From Acidimicrobiales bacterium (GTDB lineage Bacteria > Actinomycetota > Acidimicrobiia > Acidimicrobiales > JAHWLA01), in the NCBI GenBank assembly GCA_035536915.1, contig DATLNE010000049.1, positions 24,000-87,999 on the forward strand: a stretch of 64,000 nucleotides of DNA, in the 5' to 3' direction. Positions 30,508-42,854 of this stretch are shown here, piece by piece; the first letter of the stretch is position 1; every line of letters begins with the position of its first letter. Under the pieces are notes generated by a model. It saw only the letters and a list, made by a program, of their open reading frames with translations. It had not been told where the DNA came from and did not search any database. A program made the translations under genes and the position numbers.

Positions 30508-31919
30508 CCGTCGGCATCGCCGCCTGGGCGACCCACCTGCCGCTGTACCGCCTGGAACGGGCCACCATCGCCGCCGCCATCGGCGGGCGTGGGGGCCGCG
30601 GCTCACGTGCCGTGGCGGGCTACGACCAGGACACCACGTCGATGGGCGTCGAGGCGGCCCGCGGGCTCGACCCGGCCGCTCCCTCGCCCGAGCTCCTGGT
30701 GTTCGCCACCACCGACCCGGGCTACGCCGACCGTACGAACGCGGCGGCAGTGCACGCCGCCCTCGGCCTCGACCCGGCGGTGCCCGCCTACGACTCGGTG
30801 GGCTCGGTGCGCTCCGCCCTCGGCGCCTTCCGCGCTGCGGCCGACAGCGCGGCGGCCGGACGCCCGGCCCTCGCCGTGCTCTCCGACGTCCGCTGGGGCC
30901 TCGCCGGCTCGGGCGACGAACGCGACGGCGGCGACGCCGCGGCCGCCTTCGTGCTGGCCGACAGCGGGCCGTTGGCTGCCGAGCTGCTGGCCCACCGTTC
31001 CACCACGGGCGAGTTCCTCGACCGCTGGCGCAAGCCCGGCGAGTCGTTCTCACGGGTGTGGGAGGAGCGCTTCGGCGAGACCGCCTACGTGCCGCTGGCC
31101 GAAGCGGCCTTGGCCGACGGCCTCAAGGAAGCCGGGCTCACGCCCACCGACGTCGACCACCTGATCGTCACCGGGTTGCACGCCCGGGCCGGCCGCACGG
31201 TGCTCAAGCGCGCGGGCGCCCGGCCCGACGCCTTGGTCGACGACCTGGTCGGGTCCATCGGCAACTGCGGCGCCGCCCACCCCGGCGTGCTGCTGGCGTC
31301 GGTGCTCGAACAGGCGGCACCCGGCGCCGTCGTGGTGCTCCTCACCCTGGCCGACGGCGCCGACTGCATCGTGCTGCGAGTGGCCGACGGCGTCGCCGAA
31401 CGGCGGCCTGCGGTGTCGGTGGCCGCCCAGCTCCCCGGCCGTTCGATCAGCTACCAGGACGCCCTGACGTGGCGCGGCATGCTGCGCCGCGAGCCCCCGC
31501 GCCGGCCCGACCCCGACCGCCCGGCGGCACCGCCCGCCTTGCGCCGCGTGGGCTGGAAGTTCGGCTTCGTGGGCTCGGCCTGCGTGGCCTGCGGCACGCG
31601 CCACCTGCCGCCCGAGCGGGTGTGCTTCAACTGCAAGGCCACCGACCAGATGACCCCGGTCTCGCTGGCGGGCGAGTCGGGCACGGTCGCCACCTTCAGC
31701 ATCGACCACCTGGCGTACTCGGTGGCACCGCCCGTCGTGCTGGTCGTCGTCGACCTCGACGGCGGTGGCCGCCTGCAGTGCGAACTGACCGACGTCGACG
31801 CCGACACGGTCGCCGTGGGCAACCGCGTCGAGCTCACGTTCCGCCGGCTCTACACCACCGTCGACGGTGTCCACGACTACTTCTGGAAGGCCCGGCCGGT
31901 CCGGGCCATGGAGGGCTGA
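30504..31919 (+). CDS. HMG-CoA synthase-like protein fused to a DUF35 OB-fold/zinc-ribbon domain (module 1)
   Basis: This encodes 471 aa. Residues 1-340 are thiolase-fold, of the KAS III/HMG-CoA synthase type: VGIAAWATHLPLYRLER, YDSVGSVRSALGAF, VTGLHARAGRTVLK and IGNCGAAHPGVLLA. About 345-471 is a DUF35 domain with a CVAC...CFNC zinc ribbon near 359-376 and an OB-fold. In archaea an HMGS, a thiolase and a separate DUF35 protein form a channelling complex; here DUF35 is fused and a thiolase follows. By eye the nucleophilic cysteine position is not a cysteine. The reaction is therefore uncertain. The start is the ATGA coupled to the minicistron. Confidence 0.8.
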   Translation: MTVGIAAWATHLPLYRLERATIAAAIGGRGGRGSRAVAGYDQDTTSMGVEAARGLDPAAPSPELLVFATTDPGYADRTNAAAVHAALGLDPAVPAYDSVGSVRSALGAFRAAADSAAAGRPALAVLSDVRWGLAGSGDERDGGDAAAAFVLADSGPLAAELLAHRSTTGEFLDRWRKPGESFSRVWEERFGETAYVPLAEAALADGLKEAGLTPTDVDHLIVTGLHARAGRTVLKRAGARPDALVDDLVGSIGNCGAAHPGVLLASVLEQAAPGAVVVLLTLADGADCIVLRVADGVAERRPAVSVAAQLPGRSISYQDALTWRGMLRREPPRRPDPDRPAAPPALRRVGWKFGFVGSACVACGTRHLPPERVCFNCKATDQMTPVSLAGESGTVATFSIDHLAYSVAPPVVLVVVDLDGGGRLQCELTDVDADTVAVGNRVELTFRRLYTTVDGVHDYFWKARPVRAMEG

Positions 31920-31923
31920 AACC

Positions 31924-33126
31924 ATGGGATCGCACGGCATCCGCGACCGCGTCGCCATCGTGGGCATGGGGTGTACCCCCTTCCGCGAGCACTGGGACCG
32001 CAGCACCGACGACCTGCTGATCGACGCCGCCAACGAGGCCATGACCTCGGCCTCGGTGCCGCCGGAGGACATCGACGCCTACTGGCTGGGCACCATGGCC
32101 TCGGGCTACTCGGGCATCACCCTGTCGAAGCCGTTGAAGCTCGACTACAAGCCGGTGTCGCGCAACGAGAACTTCTGCGCCACCGGCAGTGAGGCGTTCC
32201 GCAACGCCTGCTACGCGGTGGCCTCGGGCGCCTACGACATGGCCATGGCCATCGGCGTGGAGAAGCTCAAGGACTCCGGCATCTCCGGGCTCTACGCCCC
32301 CGGTCCCGTCACCGACGGCACCGACCCCAACCTCACCGCCCCTGCCCTGTTCAGCCTGTTGGCCCCGGCCTACGCCGAGCGCTACGGCGTCGACGAGGAG
32401 ACGATGCGCGAGGTCATGGCCCGCATCGCCTCCAAGAACCACGCCAACGGCGCCCGCAACCCGCGTGCCCAGTTCCAGACAGAGGTCTCTGTCGAGCAGG
32501 TGAAGGCCAGCCCCCGCATCGCGGGCTGGCTCGGGGTGCACGACTGCTCCGGCGTGGCCGACGGCTCGGCCGCCGCCATCGTGGTGCGGGCCGAGGACGC
32601 CTACCGCTACACCGACAAGCCCCTGTTCGTGAAGGCGCTGTCGTTCGTGGCCGGGCCGTCCTCCGGGCCGATGGACCCGGGCTACGGCTACACCAGCTTC
32701 ACCGAGGTGGTTCGCTGCGCCGAGGACGCCTACGCCCAGGCGGGCATTACCGACCCCCGCTCGCAGCTGGCGCTGGCCGAGGTGCACGACTGCTTCACCC
32801 CCACCGAGCTCGTCCTCATGGAGGACCTCGGCTTCTCCGACCCGGGCCAGGGCTGGAAGGACGTGCTGGCGGGCGTGTTCGACCGCGACGGCGAGCTTCC
32901 CGTCAACCCCGACGGCGGGCTCAAGAGCTTCGGGCACCCCATCGGGGCCAGCGGCCTGCGCATGTTGTTCGAGTGCTGGCTGCAGCTGCGGGGCGAGGCG
33001 CCCGAGCAGCGCAAGCTGGAGTCGGTGGCCAAGGGCCGCACCCTCGGCCTCACCCACAACCTCGGCGGTGCGCCGGGTAGCTGCGTCAGCTTCATCAGCG
33101 TCGTCGGGTCCGAGCCCAGCGCGTGA
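31924..33126 (+). CDS. Thiolase family protein, SCP-x/Ltp type (module 1)
   Basis: This encodes 400 aa. It has VAIVGMGCTPF at the start, NFCATGSEAFRNA with a likely nucleophile Cys, VHDCFTPTELVLMEDLGF and FGHPIGASGLRM. The pattern is that of lipid-transfer/SCP-x-type thiolases and of the acetoacetyl-CoA thiolase that partners DUF35 and HMGS in archaea. The ATG is five bases after the fused HMGS/DUF35 gene. It may condense or cleave acyl-CoAs in a complex with that protein. The paralogue is at 44038. Confidence 0.85.
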   Translation: MGSHGIRDRVAIVGMGCTPFREHWDRSTDDLLIDAANEAMTSASVPPEDIDAYWLGTMASGYSGITLSKPLKLDYKPVSRNENFCATGSEAFRNACYAVASGAYDMAMAIGVEKLKDSGISGLYAPGPVTDGTDPNLTAPALFSLLAPAYAERYGVDEETMREVMARIASKNHANGARNPRAQFQTEVSVEQVKASPRIAGWLGVHDCSGVADGSAAAIVVRAEDAYRYTDKPLFVKALSFVAGPSSGPMDPGYGYTSFTEVVRCAEDAYAQAGITDPRSQLALAEVHDCFTPTELVLMEDLGFSDPGQGWKDVLAGVFDRDGELPVNPDGGLKSFGHPIGASGLRMLFECWLQLRGEAPEQRKLESVAKGRTLGLTHNLGGAPGSCVSFISVVGSEPSA

Positions 33127-33563
33127 CGGCCATGGACGAAGCACTGGTTGAGCTGGGCAGTGAGGAGTGGGTGGCGCGCGCCGAAGGCGTCATCCGCTCG
33201 CTGGTGGCGGGCGTCGACCTCGAGGGGCAGCAGGTGTCGTGGTACGAGGAGTTCACCTCGCCGCCCGCCCACCTGCTGCGGCCCGGGGAAGAGACCTTGA
33301 CGTGGTTCGCCGTGATCGGCGACGACGGCGTGCGCACGGGCCGCGGCACCGTGGAGGACCCGACGTTCTGGGTGGCCGCCGACTACGAGGTGGCCTTGGC
33401 GTTCTGCCACCTGCGCTACGACGACCCCCGGCTGGCGGAGCTGGCGGCGACATTGCGGCCCGACCAGATGCCGGTGGTACACGGCGACCGCGGTGAGATC
33501 AAGGGCGGCTTGGCCCAGGCCTTGGGCGGGCTGCACGACGCCATGGTGGCCCTCACCTCCTAA
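33123..33563 (+). CDS. Hypothetical protein after the thiolase (module 1)
   Basis: This encodes 146 aa from the GTG overlapping the thiolase stop (GTGA); an ATG three codons later is also possible. The protein is acidic and mixed alpha/beta, with VSWYEEFTSPP, TLTWFAVIGDDGVRTGRG, TFWVAADYEVALAFCHL and IKGGLAQALGGLHDAMVAL. The second half vaguely recalls SCP-2 sterol-carrier proteins, which sometimes follow such thiolases, but I am not sure. Module 2 has no counterpart. Confidence 0.5.
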   Translation: MTAMDEALVELGSEEWVARAEGVIRSLVAGVDLEGQQVSWYEEFTSPPAHLLRPGEETLTWFAVIGDDGVRTGRGTVEDPTFWVAADYEVALAFCHLRYDDPRLAELAATLRPDQMPVVHGDRGEIKGGLAQALGGLHDAMVALTS

Positions 33564-33569
33564 GGCCGC

Positions 33570-33944
33570 TCACCCCTCGGTGGCGGCGGCCACCACCCGG
33601 GCCACGGTGGCCGAGGCGAGGCCGTGCCGGCGTGCGCCCGCCTCGGTGAGCTCGACGAGTGCGCTGTCGCCCCGGCGGTCGGCTGCCTTGAGGGCGACGA
33701 GGCCTGAGGCGTCGAGCAGGCGCACCCGCAGGCGCACCCCGCTGCGCGAGAGCGACACGTGCTTCGACAGTTCGGCCAGCGGCAACCGCTCTTTCGCGGT
33801 GGCCAGCCGATCGAGGATGTCGAAGTCGACGAAGCGCAGGCCGTGCTCGGCCTCCAACTCGCGGTCCAGGAACGCGACAAGGGAGGTGGCCGCACGGGCC
33901 ACCTCCCTTGGGTCCTGCTGACGACGCTGACGACGGGGCGTCAA
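33570..33944 (-). CDS. MarR-like winged-helix regulator
   Basis: This encodes about 124 aa. The helix-turn-helix is in FDILDRLATAKERLPLAELSKHVSLSRSGVRLRVRLLDASGLVAL, followed by a wing (RRGDSALVELTEAGARRH). This fits MarR-type regulators. The start is unclear: a TTG at 33944 with AAGG upstream, or a GTG at 33902. It lies nine bases after groEL1 on the same strand and ends six bases from the convergent gene of module 1. It could regulate nearby lipid genes, but no operator was identified. Confidence 0.6.
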   Translation of the reverse strand: MTPRRQRRQQDPREVARAATSLVAFLDRELEAEHGLRFVDFDILDRLATAKERLPLAELSKHVSLSRSGVRLRVRLLDASGLVALKAADRRGDSALVELTEAGARRHGLASATVARVVAAATEG

Positions 33945-33953
33945 AACGACGCC

Positions 33954-35600
<1,647 letters not shown>

Positions 35601-35894
35601 TTACTTCCCTACCTTGGCCAGGACGTCGCGGCCGGTGAGGATCAGAAGGTCCTCACCGTCGATGGTGATCTCGGTGCCCCCGTACTTGCTGTAGACGACG
35701 GTGTCGCCCACCTTCACGTCGAGGGGGATGATCTCGCCCGTCGAATCGGCACGGCGGCCGGGGCCGACAGCCAGGACCTCGCCCTGCTGGGGCTTCTCCT
35801 TGGCGGTGTCGGGGATGACGAGGCCGGACGCGGTGGTCTCCTCGGATTCGTTGGGGCGGACGACGATGCGGTCGTCGAGCGGCTGCAGCTTCAT
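35601..35894 (-). CDS. groES: Co-chaperonin GroES
   Basis: This encodes 97 aa, the normal length of the 10-kDa cap of GroEL. It has [15 protein letters not shown], the mobile loop [20 protein letters not shown], and the roof region [31 protein letters not shown] precedes the ATG. The 99-base region upstream, between it and groEL2, has a possible promoter (TCGACC-N16-TAGAAG). It has only one CIRCE half-site (GAGTGC, near 35949-35954) rather than a full CIRCE. It may be cotranscribed with both groEL genes. Confidence 0.97.
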   Translation of the reverse strand: MKLQPLDDRIVVRPNESEETTASGLVIPDTAKEKPQQGEVLAVGPGRRADSTGEIIPLDVKVGDTVVYSKYGGTEITIDGEDLLILTGRDVLAKVGK

Positions 35895-35966
35895 GATGCT
35901 GTTGTCCTTTCTCGAAGCAGATCTTCTAAGAGGGTTTTCGAAACGGTCGAGTGCGACAGGCGGACT

Positions 35967-37676
<1,710 letters not shown>

Positions 37677-37727
37677 GGCCTCCTCCGAAGCGACGGGCTG
37701 CGGCGTTCTTAGCAGACGCCCAGGCGT

Positions 37728-40685
37728 TCAGCCCACGCCGAGCAGGGTGACGGTGTCGGCCGCCATCGGCGAGCCGCCAGCCGTCGTGCCCGCGTAGGTG
37801 ACGACGCCGAGCCACCGCTGGGCGGGGTCGAGGCCCGCCCACGACGCCGTGAACGTCGTCGTCCGGCCCACCGTCACCGACGCCGTGTCGGGGGCGATGT
37901 CGGAGTTGGCGAGGTCGCCCGGGGTGACCACGAAGTTGGCCAGGCGGTACGACGTGGAGCCGCCCGGCGTGGCGAACCCGTTGACGTAGACCTCGTAGGT
38001 GCCCGGCGCGGGCGAGCGCAGGGTGATCTCCTCGTCGGCCGCAGTGGACGCCGACAAGTCGACGAACTGTCCGTCCTTGTAGACGAAGAGGTCGAGGTCG
38101 GATGTGTCGTCGACCGCATCGAGCGAGAAGCGCGCCGCCAGCGTGCCCGCGGGCACCGTCACCACGTAGCGGTCGGTGTCGGCGTCGGGCGTCGGGTTCT
38201 CGAAGTCGAACTCGCCGGTGGTGACGCTGTCGGCCACGGGCGTCACGCCGACGAGGCCGTGCAGCGTGGGGTCGAGGGTGCCGTCGAAGCCCGCAGTCAC
38301 GTCGATGTCGATGCTGCCGCTGCTGCCGGCCGGCGCCCGCACCTCGGTGGGTGCGCTGACCACCACCGGCTGCAGGGCGATCGGGCTGCGCACGGCGTGG
38401 CCGCCGCCGGTCCACGTGAGGTGGCCGGAGGCCCACTGGTTCAGCGGCGCGTCGGTGCGGGTGAAGGCCACGGTGAACTGCTGCTCGGCGCCGGGCGCCA
38501 GCGTGAACTGGCTGGGCGACACCACGACATCAAAGCCGGGCAGATCGACGGTGGCCGTATAGGTGGCCGCCACGTCATCGACGTTCTTCACCCGCCGGGT
38601 CACCGTCTCGGTGCCCGCCAGCTTGCCGACGGAGATCGACGGCAGGTTGAGCTCGGAGGCCGACAGCGGGGTAAGCGTGTCGAACGGCGGTGCGAACTGC
38701 ACGCCGCGGCTCACCATGAAGCGCCGGTACTCGTTCGGCGTGGTCGGGTAGACGAGGCCGGGGTCGACGGCGCCGTTGGGCTGCACGAAGCCTGCCCCTT
38801 GGGCGAAGAAGTCGTCGCCGCTCGACACCGTGTCGGTGGTGGAGGTCATCATCGCCGACTTGACCTCGGAGGGCAGCCACGTGGGGTGGGCCGCCTTCAA
38901 CAGGGCGCCGATGCCCGCGATGTGGGGCGACGACATCGAGGTGCCCGAGAACATGTCCCAGTCGCGGCCGAAGCTGAACGGCGGCGCCACCGCGGCCAGC
39001 ACGTCGACGCCGGGAGCGGCGATGTCGGGCTTGAGCAGGTCGCCGTCGGTTGTCACCGACGGGCCACGCGACGAGAAGTCGGCGATCTCCGGCACCTGCG
39101 GGGCCGCGGCCGCTTCGGCCGGGGTGAGCGGGACGATCTTCGCCGTGGCTGTCGCACCGGCGGCGGTGATGTAGTCGAGGACGGGCTGGCGCGCCGTGTG
39201 CGAGACGTGCACCGACGGGATCGGGTGCAGGTCGCCGTTGAGGGAGTTGGGCGAGGTGTTGGTCATCACCATGCCGAGGCCGCCTGCGCGCTGCACCTCG
39301 AAGCTCTTGGCGATGCGGTCGATGACGCCGCGGTCGCACTGCACGACCTTGCCCGAGACCTTGGCGGGATCGAGCGTGCCCGGCACGCACAGCCGGGCGT
39401 CGCCGTCGGAGGCGCTCGCCAGCTTGGCGCCGAGGGAGGTGACGATCTGGGTCGGCGTGGGCAACGTGTTCGTGTTGGAGGCGCCGACGTAGCGCTGCCC
39501 GTCGCCCAGCTCGACGGCCAGGAAGGCCCGGCGGAAGGTGGCGGCGGCCACCGTGGTGATCCACGGCGACGGGTGGTCGAAGGTGCTGGCACCGGGACCG
39601 CTGTTGCCTGCCGAGGCGGCCACGTAGACGCCCGCGTTGGAGGCGGCGCGGAAGGCCTGCTCCACCGGGTCGAGCACGTCGGACTCCGACCCGCCGCCGA
39701 TGGAGTAGTTGAGGACGTCGACCCCGTCGGCCACCGCGTCGTTCACGGCAGCCACGCTGTCGGAGTCGAAGCAGCCGCCGCCCATGCCGGGCCGGCCCTC
39801 CCAGCACACCTTGTAGGCGGCCACCTTGGCGCCGGGCGCCATGCCCGCGGCGGTGCCGTCGTCGACCTGGCGGCCGTCGACTGTCACGCCGTTGACCACG
39901 TTGCCCGCCGCCGTGGAGGCGGTGTGGGTGCCGTGGCTGTTGCCGTCGCGGGGCGAGAGGTAGTCCTCCAAGGCGACGTAGCGGCGCCCGAAGCCCTCGA
40001 CGTAGTAGCGGGCGCCCACGAGCTTGTCGTTGCACGCCTGCGGCGAGAACTGCTCGCCCGCCATGCACTTGCCCCGCCAGTCGGCGGGCACGGGGATGCC
40101 GGTGCCGCCTGCGAACGCCGCGCTCTCCGGCCAGATGCCGGTGTCGATGATGCCGACGACCACGCCGGCACCGGCCCGGCTCGCCCCGCCCAGCTGCGAC
40201 CACAGGCCGCCGGCCTGGGTGAGGCCGAGGAACTCGGGGCTGGAGGTGGTGGTGGGCTGGGCCAGTTCGTCCTTGTGCAGGGCGAGCACGCCGGGCGACG
40301 CAGCCAGGCGCGACGCTTGGGCGGCCGTCAACTCGGCAGCCACGCCGTTGTTGGTGATGGTGTAGTCGTAGAGCTTGGTGGCGCCCACCGACGCCAATGC
40401 GGCGTCGTGCTTGGCCACCAGGTGCAGTTGCCAGCGCCGGGCAGCGGGCGATTCGGCATCGAGCTTGCGCCCTGGCTGCGGCCGGGTGGCGGGGTAGCCG
40501 CGCTCGTACCCGTCGTAGCTGGCAACCGGTTCGTCGGTGAAGGTGACGATGTAGCGGCCGTCGGTGAAGGCCTCACCGCGGGCGTTGCGCTTGGCGATGT
40601 CGCCTGCCGCCGGGCTCGTGCCGATGCCGACGAACGAGGTCGCCAGCAGGAGCGCGGCAGCTGCCGCAAAGGTGAGTCGCTTCAA
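37728..40685 (-). CDS. Secreted S8 subtilisin-like serine protease
   Basis: This encodes about 985 aa from a TTG at 40685 with a GCAGGA-type site upstream. The frame stays open to 40856 without a better start. A signal peptide (LTFAAAAALLLATSFVGIGTSPAAG) is followed by an I9 inhibitor-like propeptide (YIVTFTDEPVASYDGY). The catalytic triad motifs are DTGIWPES, GNSHGTHTAS and SGTSMSSPHIAG, with a PA-like insert (QRAGGLGMVMTNTSPNS). A fibronectin-like region and a C-terminal pre-peptidase-like domain (VPAGTLAARFSLDAVDDTSDLDLFVYKDGQ) end the protein. It probably degrades extracellular proteins. Confidence 0.9.
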   Translation of the reverse strand: MKRLTFAAAAALLLATSFVGIGTSPAAGDIAKRNARGEAFTDGRYIVTFTDEPVASYDGYERGYPATRPQPGRKLDAESPAARRWQLHLVAKHDAALASVGATKLYDYTITNNGVAAELTAAQASRLAASPGVLALHKDELAQPTTTSSPEFLGLTQAGGLWSQLGGASRAGAGVVVGIIDTGIWPESAAFAGGTGIPVPADWRGKCMAGEQFSPQACNDKLVGARYYVEGFGRRYVALEDYLSPRDGNSHGTHTASTAAGNVVNGVTVDGRQVDDGTAAGMAPGAKVAAYKVCWEGRPGMGGGCFDSDSVAAVNDAVADGVDVLNYSIGGGSESDVLDPVEQAFRAASNAGVYVAASAGNSGPGASTFDHPSPWITTVAAATFRRAFLAVELGDGQRYVGASNTNTLPTPTQIVTSLGAKLASASDGDARLCVPGTLDPAKVSGKVVQCDRGVIDRIAKSFEVQRAGGLGMVMTNTSPNSLNGDLHPIPSVHVSHTARQPVLDYITAAGATATAKIVPLTPAEAAAAPQVPEIADFSSRGPSVTTDGDLLKPDIAAPGVDVLAAVAPPFSFGRDWDMFSGTSMSSPHIAGIGALLKAAHPTWLPSEVKSAMMTSTTDTVSSGDDFFAQGAGFVQPNGAVDPGLVYPTTPNEYRRFMVSRGVQFAPPFDTLTPLSASELNLPSISVGKLAGTETVTRRVKNVDDVAATYTATVDLPGFDVVVSPSQFTLAPGAEQQFTVAFTRTDAPLNQWASGHLTWTGGGHAVRSPIALQPVVVSAPTEVRAPAGSSGSIDIDVTAGFDGTLDPTLHGLVGVTPVADSVTTGEFDFENPTPDADTDRYVVTVPAGTLAARFSLDAVDDTSDLDLFVYKDGQFVDLSASTAADEEITLRSPAPGTYEVYVNGFATPGGSTSYRLANFVVTPGDLANSDIAPDTASVTVGRTTTFTASWAGLDPAQRWLGVVTYAGTTAGGSPMAADTVTLLGVG

Positions 40686-40802
40686 GGTCCTGCCCCCAGC
40701 TTCGTTCGACGGCCCTGCACCGTTGACCGGCTTCGATGGTACGGCCGAGGGTGCGCCGAGTCCACCGAAACCGGCACATTTCCGGACATCGACACGGTCA
40801 CA

Positions 40803-40865
40803 GCCCGATGGGCGCGCCCCCGACACCGGAGGGGGACCCGGGCGCCGGGGGCGCACCGATCGGGC
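40803..40865 (-). terminator. Large GC-rich hairpin after the E1 gene
   Basis: The arms 40803-40822 and 40846-40865 pair at 18 of 20 positions around a 23-base GC-rich loop. They start 19 bases after the E1 stop codon. There is no T-tract. The rest of the 198-base gap before the protease shows nothing else clear. Confidence 0.5.
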
Positions 40866-40883
40866 CGTGCTGCCGTGGCTCCC

Positions 40884-42854
40884 TCAGGCCGACATCACCC
40901 GGCGGACGGCATCGGCGATCGAACGGCGATCCGGCAGCCAACGCTGTTCGAGCTCGGGCGCGTAGGGGGCGGGGGTGAACGCTGCGCCCACTCGTTCGAT
41001 CGGCGCATCGAGGTCCCAGAACGCTTCGCCCGACACCAAGGCGGCCACCTCGGCGCCCAGGCCGAAGTCGCTGACCGCCTCGGTGGCCACCACCAGCCGG
41101 CTGGTGTGCGCCACCGACTCCAACACGAGAGCGCGGTCGAGCGGGGCCACGGTGCGGAGGTCGAGCACCTCGACGTCGATGCCGTCGCCCGCCAGTTCTT
41201 CGGCCGCCGCCAGGGCCTCGTGCACCATGCGCGAGATCGACACCACGGTGACGTCGCGGCCCGGCCGCACCACAGCACCCACGCCGAGAGGCACGAGGTG
41301 GTCGGGCGCGGGCCGCGGCCCCTTGGCCCCGTAGAGCAGTCGGTGCTCGATGAACACCACCGGGTTGGGGTCGCGGATCGACGCTCGCAACAACCCGTAG
41401 GCGTCGGCCGGGGTCGACGGCATGACGACGGTGAGCCCGGGAATGTGGGCGAGCATGGCTTCGAGGCTCTGCGAGTGCTGGCTGCCCGACGACCGGCCCG
41501 CGCCGAACTGGGTGCGCACGGTCAGCGGCACGCGGGCGGCACCGCCCGTCATGAAGTGGAGCTTGGCCGCTTGGTTCAGGAGTTGGTCGAGGCACACGCC
41601 GAGGAAGTCGATGTACATGACCTCGACCACCGGCCGCAGCCCGGCCATGGCCGCGCCCACGCCGAGGCCGAGCAGTGCCGTCTCGGCGATGGGCGTATCG
41701 CGCACCCGCTCCGGCCACCGTTGGTGGAGGCCGCGGGTGATGCCGAAGATGTTGCCTGCGGCACCCACGTCGATCCCGGCCACGAAGACGGTGGGGTCGG
41801 CCTCCAGCTCGTGTGCCAGCGCGGCCTGCAGCGCGTCCATGGTGCGCCAGGTCTCCTCGGAGGCCACGGGCACCTCGACGGCGGCCGCGGCAGCAGACGC
41901 CGGCCTCGGCACGGTGACGAAGTCGAAGAGCGACGCGGGGTCGGTGCGCGGCGCGCCGAGGGCGCGTTCCAACGCTTCTTCGATGTCGGCCTCGGCCGCC
42001 TTGGCCGTCGCCCGCACGTCGTCGTCGGGCACCTGCCGGTGGGCCAGCGCCTGCTCGGCCAGCAGCAGCGGGTCGTGCCCGCGCCACTCCTCTACCTCCT
42101 CGGCGTCGCGGTAACGCTCGGGGTCGCCCTCGTAGTGGCCGTGCCACCGGTAGGTCTCGGCCTCCACCAGGAACGGGCCTTGGCCCGCCCGGCACCGCTC
42201 CACCAACGTGGCCGTGAGCTCGGCCACGGCCACCACGTCGTTGCCCGCCACGGCGTGCCCCTCGATGCCGTAGGCCGCCGCCCGTTCCACGATCGGCACC
42301 CGATGCTGCGCCGACGACGGCGAGAACTCGGCGTAGTGGTTGTTCTCGCACAAGAACACCACGGGCAGCTCCCACAAGGCGGCCAGGTTCACCGCTTCGT
42401 GGAACGCCCCCGTCGACACCGCCCCGTCGCCGAAGAAGGCGACGGTGGTCTCACCGTCACCGCGGAGCTGCCCGGCGAACCCGCCGCCCACGGCGATGGG
42501 CAAGCCCGCGCCGACGATGCCGTTGGCGCCCAGGATGCCCAGCGCAGGGTCGGCGATGTGCATCGACCCGCCGCGCCCGCGACAGGCGCCCGTGTCGCGC
42601 CCGAACAACTCGGCGAACATGCGCTCGGGGTCGACGCCCTTGGCGATGCAGTGCCCGTGCCCCCGGTGGTTGGAGGCGATCATGTCGGTGCGGCGCAACG
42701 GCCAACAGGCGCCCGCCGCCGTGGCCTCCTGGCCGATGGCCACGTGCACGAAGCCGGGGATGTCGCCTTGGCGGTAGAGCTTCGACACCCTCTCCTCGAA
42801 CCGGCGGATGCGCACCATCGTCCCGTACAGGGCGAGGAGGTCGGGCCCGTTCAC
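40884..42854 (-). CDS. 2-oxoacid dehydrogenase E1, alpha and beta subunits fused
   Basis: This encodes 656 aa. The alpha-like half (about 1-330) has the thiamine diphosphate motif GDGAVSTG at 142-149 ending in ENN at 170-172, and the substrate region IASNHRGHGHCIAKG. The beta-like half (about 345-656) has GAAGNIFGITRG, TPIAETALLGLGVGAAMAGLRPVVEVMYIDF and TQFGAGRSSGSQHSQSLE. E1 decarboxylates a 2-oxoacid and transfers the acyl group to lipoyl-E2; no E2 or E3 gene is nearby. Acetoin-type or branched-chain oxoacid dehydrogenases are possible. The GTG overlaps the phosphotransferase stop (GTGA). Confidence 0.85.
   Translation of the reverse strand: MNGPDLLALYGTMVRIRRFEERVSKLYRQGDIPGFVHVAIGQEATAAGACWPLRRTDMIASNHRGHGHCIAKGVDPERMFAELFGRDTGACRGRGGSMHIADPALGILGANGIVGAGLPIAVGGGFAGQLRGDGETTVAFFGDGAVSTGAFHEAVNLAALWELPVVFLCENNHYAEFSPSSAQHRVPIVERAAAYGIEGHAVAGNDVVAVAELTATLVERCRAGQGPFLVEAETYRWHGHYEGDPERYRDAEEVEEWRGHDPLLLAEQALAHRQVPDDDVRATAKAAEADIEEALERALGAPRTDPASLFDFVTVPRPASAAAAAVEVPVASEETWRTMDALQAALAHELEADPTVFVAGIDVGAAGNIFGITRGLHQRWPERVRDTPIAETALLGLGVGAAMAGLRPVVEVMYIDFLGVCLDQLLNQAAKLHFMTGGAARVPLTVRTQFGAGRSSGSQHSQSLEAMLAHIPGLTVVMPSTPADAYGLLRASIRDPNPVVFIEHRLLYGAKGPRPAPDHLVPLGVGAVVRPGRDVTVVSISRMVHEALAAAEELAGDGIDVEVLDLRTVAPLDRALVLESVAHTSRLVVATEAVSDFGLGAEVAALVSGEAFWDLDAPIERVGAAFTPAPYAPELEQRWLPDRRSIADAVRRVMSA

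Noticed and set aside
35665..35678. A 14-base match (GTGATCTCGGTGCC) to the arm of the 58603 hairpin
   Set aside because: It lies in groES and encodes the conserved GGTEI segment, with no inverted partner nearby. Probably chance.
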